From Nymphalis io (Eukaryota; Arthropoda; Insecta; Lepidoptera; Nymphalidae), in the NCBI RefSeq assembly GCF_905147045.1, contig NC_065897.1, positions 9,501,001 through 9,565,000 of the forward strand: a DNA stretch of 64,000 nucleotides, given 5' to 3'. The position numbers and the translations under genes are program-made. Of the stretch, positions 58,173-64,000 are shown piece after piece; positions within the stretch are counted from its first letter, which is position 1; each line of letters starts with the position of its first letter. The notes under the pieces were generated by a model, which ran no database searches, was not told the DNA's origin, and was given only the letters and a program-made list of their open reading frames with translations.

Positions 58173-58210
58173 ACTGATGAGTGCACAGCACACCCAACCC
58201 TCTTTTTATG
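58173..58210 (-). promoter_or_regulatory. Candidate core promoter of the takeout-like gene
   Basis: On the minus strand CATAAAAAG (within 58201-58210) is followed by a TCAGT initiator (58173-58177). The initiator A falls about 30 nt downstream of the TATA-like box. This would give a 5' UTR of about 200 nt before the ATG at 57973. Confidence 0.4.
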
Positions 58211-59983
58211 TTTATGGCTTTTCGATTCGTTTACGCGTCACAGCGTTACTACTTGTAGCAATAGATACCAAGTCAACATAGTCAAGCAACAACTGATATC
58301 TGATGATTATATAATGATTACTTTTTGCTTACTCAGCGTTTTTCTTACAATATTGCCGATGTGAAATCCTTTGTGATGATTAAAGTTATATTTTTAAACT
58401 TCAATAATAGTCATTATTACATCGATTATCGCATTACTAAGAAGATAAGTCTATCATTACATTGTTTTATTTATCTAATCATATAGTTGGATGTTTTGTA
58501 AGATTTCAACGATTTGCTATCGTCATTTTAATATTGGTTTGTAGTATCTAATATAGTAAGGCAATAAGAAGTTGGTATAGATTTCATCCTGTTTGGTGAT
58601 ATTACCTCAAATGAGGATTACTTGTGAACTAGAAACAATTGTAACTATTACCACGAACAGTTCCTGTGCAACGAGTTTTTCAAGTGTGTTGTTTTGTGAA
58701 GCGATGCATTCGTAACAGAAACCTAATAAAAGTAGATAATAAGTGTTACGCTGGTTCCGTATCAACGACTCCCTTGACGTTAAATTTATTTGGCAATCAA
58801 TATTTTTTACTCGTCATTTTAACTTTAATTTCATGAATAATTAGTTAGGTCAGCTTCCGCTCGCTGTTTCGCCAGCGTGTGTGAGGGTGAAAATTGTTAA
58901 GTAGCCTATGAGTTAAGTCAGGGTATAACAGAGATAGCTTTATTTCTTTCATCTAAATCCTTCTATGAGTTTTTCGTAATTGATAAAAAAGATGCAAATT
59001 TTTATTGAAAAAATGATTAAATAATTAAGCGTAATGGGTAGAGACTTACTAATTAGGTAATATTATTGTTAGGTGTACAACAAAAAGGGCAGCGTTATGA
59101 AACTATTACATTATAGTTAAGTTATTTTAGGGTGACTAGAGAACGGCTTGTAAACTTAAAAAGGCCTTGAACGGTGAATGCGGTCTCGGAGCTTACACAA
59201 TACACAGTGAGCCACAGGATAAAGGACTGTAGTGCTATTCTGTACGAACTCACTTCATTAGTCATCCGTGAAATGTTGAAAACTATATAACTAATATGGT
59301 GATATACTATTTTGATGCGTACATTCTTGAAGTGCTATAATTATTATGATCAATGTCGCATGTCACCTTCTGACATTTCACGGCTGTTTTCTACAGTAGA
59401 TTTCGAGTTTGTTCTGACAGAATAACCGTCCTGATTAAAGTGCTTTAATGTCGTTTTTACCTTAGGTAACAACAGCCAGCTAATATACCTGTATATCTCG
59501 CCCACCTCATATATTTAACAAAGAAACTAGTCATATATGAACGTATATTACCTTTGTTATTTGTGAGTAAGCAAAACGAAATGACACCCCAAATGTTTGC
59601 TTCATACACAAACATATAATCAAACATATAACTACATCTATTTTTGAAGTCGGCTAAAAATTTCGCGGTTGGAAAATGTTCAGAAATAGGTACATTAAAA
59701 AAAATATATATATACCGAATAAAATTTATTATAATTGTAAAATCCAATGTTATCATCATCATATGTTTTTCATAATTATATTATATGACTGTTATTACCC
59801 TAATTGCCGCCCGCTATCATTATTTTCTGCCTTTATGTTGCCTGGAGATGTTTTAGCACTAACGTCCGACTTTGAGTTTTATTAGTGTCATAGTTTTCCT
59901 ATAGTTGTGTTGTTGCGCACTTCAATGTATAGTTACCTAAGTAACCCGTTAATATTTCATTAAAAGCCTCTCATCTTAACCAT
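58211..59983. other. Non-coding stretch upstream of the takeout-like gene
   Basis: 58840-58960 (cgctcgctgtttcgcc, then tgagggtgaaa and agcctatgag) resembles dispersed fragments common in lepidopteran genomes. The 101-codon minus ORF at 59457 is hydrophobic and unsupported. The rest is AT-rich. Confidence 0.4.
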
Positions 59984-60150
59984 TCAAAGTTTGGAACTTA
60001 TTCACCCGTGCCGAAGCGGGTTAATTGATGAGATACATGTCAGAATTTTATCCGACACATGCAGGTTTCCTCGCGCAAGAGTTGAATTATAAACACAAAT
60101 TAAGTACGTGAAAATCAGTGGTGGCGTAATGGGACATCTTTAGCATGTTT
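59984..60150 (-). mobile_element. SINE-B, decayed fragment
   Basis: gtttggaacttattcac, gcgggttaattgatgag, gacacatgcaggtttcctcg and cacaaattaagtacgtgaaa are in family order. A stray aatgggacatcttt follows. The head is gone. Confidence 0.6.
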
Positions 60151-63100
60151 CTGTCGCTGTGTACGTATCAGACGAAAACCACGTTATTTATTTAAAGAAA
60201 TACTCAAGGTAATCATAACTCAAACATACACTAATTTGTTTATTCATATAATATTGAAGAAAACAACATGGAAACTAGTTAACGCTTTACTCTCTTCCAT
60301 ACGATTTACATATGGATATCTAAAATTGGTCAGTTTTAGATTGAATTTTGGAATATTATATTTATAGTTTTACAATTTCGTATTCTCATTTGTTTATTAA
60401 TATAAATACATTATTGAAAGATGAGTAAAGATTTAAAAGTAAATGACATATTTTTCTTATTATAAGTACATTATTTTTTCTAAGAATATAATTAGATATA
60501 TATACAATTAAAATTTTGGCTCTTATAATTTTACAAAATACATGCCAACGAACCCACGCGGCATTAGCTGATGAATAATTTCATTAAACTTGTAAATCAT
60601 TAGACTTATGCGTAGGTAATAATTTTATTACCTAGTTAATTAGGGCTGATCTGAGAATTTGTTTTATGTCAGTGTTCAGCATATCACGGAAATAACAGTA
60701 TTTAATCTATTTTATCTGGAGAGAAAGTTCATACTGTATTGACAATACTGAACATATTATTAAATTAACGCAATATTGACAAATTTTAAAGACAATATTT
60801 CTCTTAAGTGTAATATTTTTTTTTTACTAATTTGACTCCATACTTGTTAAACGTGTTGGTTGTTGAACGTAAGCATAGTTTGGTACCTTCTTTGTACCGT
60901 CGTTTCTTGTACTCATTATTATCCGGCTATTTAAAACACGTATCCTAAACTATATTATACTAAATATCCACAGATCTATAATTTTTAAAGGCGCAAAATA
61001 TTCGGTTTGGTTGATTTACTTAAATGAAAATTCAGCGGATTATTCGTAATCGATAAAATCCATTTCAATTTAGCCTATCACTAGTACTGATTGCTTGACG
61101 TAAACCATACCTATGTCAAGGCCTTTTAGTTGTAGTCATGAGTGAGGATAAATTCAACAGTACATCCTCGTTTCTTGGCTCCTGGTCAAGATAAACAAAT
61201 CATACAGCGTCAAGGCCCACGCGCGAATGGCAGCTCTTTCTGGAACTCAAAAATAAAATTGCAGATTAATAAAGATCTTTGAATACTTATGAAAGCCTGG
61301 TACTTTGACTTTCAGTGATAGGTCTAGCTTTCTGTTACTGAGTAAACTATATCTCGCCAAAACGAACAAGCGCTCGACTTCTAAGGATGTCCTCTAGCAT
61401 TTTTACTTTAGTAAAATATATAAACTCTTTAAAGAATCCAAAAAAAATCTATAATGTGAATTAATGATGTCGTATATTACTGAGTATATTAAAAAAAAAT
61501 GAGTAACTATTTTTCATTGCTTAATGAAACGAATGTTTATGCAGTGAACAATATAATAATTATACAAATAATTTATTTCTGAACGTATACTCATTACCAA
61601 GTGACACAATGTGCATTTGTTTTTCTAACAAAAATATAAAAAATTAAATTGCTTAAGAAACGTTGCAAGGATTTTGTGGTTATTTCTGACTCAACTCTAT
61701 TTTATAGCTTCAAAATAGGTTATGGCTTAAAAGATAAACCTATTTGCAACATGCCTATTTTTATCCGTTACAGTTTAGTACTTAGGTACAATGTGGTGTC
61801 ACATTGTAATAGAGAATATTTTGTATTTTTTTAATTGTAAATTAATATGTATGTCTGTATAATACAAGCTGCGCACCTTAATTCCATTCATTCAAATTTA
61901 AATTATTCAACGTATACTTTTCTATATTAGTTGACATTATGTCTATTGCTCTGCTCCAAAGGGTCTCAGCGTGAAATAAAATATTATGCTTATAATATTA
62001 ATATAGCCTATATATATTTATATAAAATTCCTCAATAAACGAGATTTATCTTCTAACAATACCAACAAATTATAAATGCAAAATGAAAATGATACAAAAG
62101 AAATGCTATTTAGAAATGATTATGTAATTAAGATTGTCACACTCACGCAATTTCATTACTCGCGTCTGACGCTACTAACATATATTCGTGTATTGTATTT
62201 AAAAGTATATATAATACATTACACTTGAAATAAATTTTTTACATTTAGATTTATTCAAGCAAATCTAGTCAAGTTTTTATATTAGAATATGAATTTTATA
62301 AGAGACCTAAGTGATATAAAATATTAGCTCCCATGACAGACGATTTATTTGGTGTAAAAATAGGGTTGATATTTTTTCTGTTGAAATGATGAAGGTGACC
62401 ACGTACCATTAGTTGGCCCATTTGTTACACTCCAAGAAACTCTATGATGATAATATAAGTACTTCACAAGTACACACATAAGATTTAATAACATTTAAAA
62501 TTTTATATTAAGCATATACTGACAAAACTAACCAACAATACTTTGACATTTTAAATATATTTTGAAATCTCGACGCGTTGAGATATCGTGTTAAAGTTTG
62601 TCAATTACTACTTTCGCTTACATCGTTTATCTGTCAACAATTTTACTCATTTTGTAAGAATACGTGCATAGCATCAAATTTGAGCATACATAATTTATAG
62701 AATATTTTACTGATCAGGGTAGCGACAGTTTAGTTATTATTTAAAACTAAAATTCGTCTTTAATAAAATCATTAATTAAATGAAAACATTTTTATATTAA
62801 TCCCCATGCAAACGACAAAGGAAAAGTATGATTAAGAAATAATTAGTATATATAAAAAAAGAATCGAAAAGTACACATTTTTTACAAAATATTTTTTAAA
62901 TTTATTCAAATAAGAATTTTTTATATTAGTAATTAAAAATAGCTACTGTAAAAATCATGGAATGGTGGCAAGAATGATAGCAGACGCCGCAAATCCGATA
63001 TTTTGAGAGACAAATGAATTTAACGAGCCCTCATGTCACTAGTAGAGACAATAAGACATAATACCTTTTTCAATATCAACGCTGTGACCTCTTCTTTCGA

Positions 63101-63795
63101 ATCTCAAATCAATGATATCAGAAAGGAGAAATGAGGTTTTTAAATAAACACCCACTAAGTAACGTATATAAGCAAGACCGTAAACTTTTAGTTTTATATT
63201 ATATGAATTGAGTTTTTGTCTTCAACAAACCTGACACAGTCCTGCATGAAATTGTAATCAATCAAAATTGTTTTCAAAAATAATAAAAAACGAAAAATTT
63301 GCCACTATTATCACATTAAGTACCTTTAGGTACCTTTTAATTTAAAACATGAATCAGCAGAGTTAATAAGTGTAATAGTTTATTACAATCAGCGTTGGCC
63401 CTGGAGCTTGATGAGGGTAGAGCGAGACTGTCTTTCAGCGCCCTTAGATCGACGCTTTCACTTCACATAAATTGCATTTCAGTTAATGTTATATGAATAA
63501 TAATTACCACTTTTGTACAAATCAAACAACGCTTATGTAACTCTGAAAATGGTTTTTGACCTTTTCACGACCCATTCCAACTGACGCCTGGAGCAATAAT
63601 AGATACGCCTTCTTAAATGAGACAGAGCCACCAGAGAAACATGATTTTCCGCTCTCACGGGTTTTTTCTTTAAATGTATGGTGGTTGATAATAAACTATT
63701 TAATTAATATCGTCGAATCGAAAAAATCGATCGGTACGGAAAAGTTATCGAGGAACGCACAAAATAAATATATGGCCGAATAATAACAGGGATAA
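60151..63795. other. Gene-free stretch, one small SINE-A scrap
   Basis: Mostly AT-rich. 61130-61400 and 63390-63470 are slightly GC-richer but show no coding pattern. A SINE-A tail scrap lies at 62394-62433. ORFs at 61649 and 63556 have no recognisable features. Confidence 0.4.
62394..62433 (+). mobile_element. SINE-A tail scrap
   Basis: ggtgaccacgtaccattagt followed by tggcccatttg corresponds to the LINE-like tail of SINE-A with two or three substitutions. Confidence 0.45.
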
Positions 63796-63871
63796 GACTT
63801 ATCCTCTCCTTTTAAAAAAAGGTTTAAAATTTAATCCACCACGCTGCTCTAATGCAGGTTGGATAATAGAA
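63796..63871 (-). mobile_element. SINE-B fragment
   Basis: cttatcctctcctttt, aaggtttaaa and ccaccacgctgctctaatgc match the distal third of SINE-B. Similarity then stops. Confidence 0.6.
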
Positions 63872-64000
63872 CAACGCTTATAATTTACACAATGTCACAA
63901 CGATATTATACTTTTGAATTATGTTGATCCTATTATTCTCAATACAAAAGTTATGGATATCTTCGAATTGCATATTTGTTATAGTTTTATTAATAATTTA
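63872..64000. other. Window end, nothing recognised
   Basis: AT-rich sequence without features. Confidence 0.5.

Noticed and set aside
59457..59762. 101-codon minus-strand ORF
   Set aside because: Hydrophobic, AT-biased, no domain, no splice sites that would join it to the takeout-like gene.

Overview
The window looks like euchromatic, AT-rich DNA from a lepidopteran (moth or butterfly). This rests on three sequence observations: many copies of short retroposons of the type common in lepidopteran genomes, long (TA)n tracts, and a spliced takeout/JHBP-type gene with short introns. The species is not identifiable. Most of the 64 kb is non-coding or transposon-derived, and almost all small ORFs are chance ORFs.

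Left part (1-11388): intergenic or intronic DNA with microsatellites and scattered SINE fragments. 11389-17214 is a complete Ty3/gypsy-class LTR retrotransposon. It has identical 104-bp LTRs, a 4-bp target duplication, a small membrane ORF, gag, and a pol with protease, reverse transcriptase, RNase H and integrase. Gag and pol sit in frames that need a +1 shift. The reverse transcriptase active site reads YLDN instead of YxDD, so this young-looking copy may be inactive.

Middle (17215-45200): no convincing complete host gene. It holds SINE families that I call A, B and C (my labels), a 5'-truncated LINE (42764-43783), a hAT-type MITE with an imperfect 8-bp target duplication (40927-41150), and a possible non-coding first exon ending in a strong splice donor (about 35760-35885).

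Right part: 45234-46343 is an intronless 369-codon ORF with a C2H2 finger and a C-terminal helical region like the DNA-binding (core-binding) domain of tyrosine recombinases. It is followed by a 296-bp TTAA-flanked inverted-repeat element. A second copy of the LINE (53099-53809) carries a nonsense mutation and a 4-bp length change. The clearest host gene is a six-exon minus-strand takeout/juvenile-hormone-binding-protein family gene (55494-57973). Its six exons join in phase to 261 codons, with a signal peptide, a candidate TATA/Inr promoter and a poly(A) signal.

Cross-cutting signal: the LINE tail, SINE-A and an older repeat near 4031 share the apical hairpin core CCATCAGGTG on different stems. 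This suggests that SINE-A is mobilised by the LINE's machinery.
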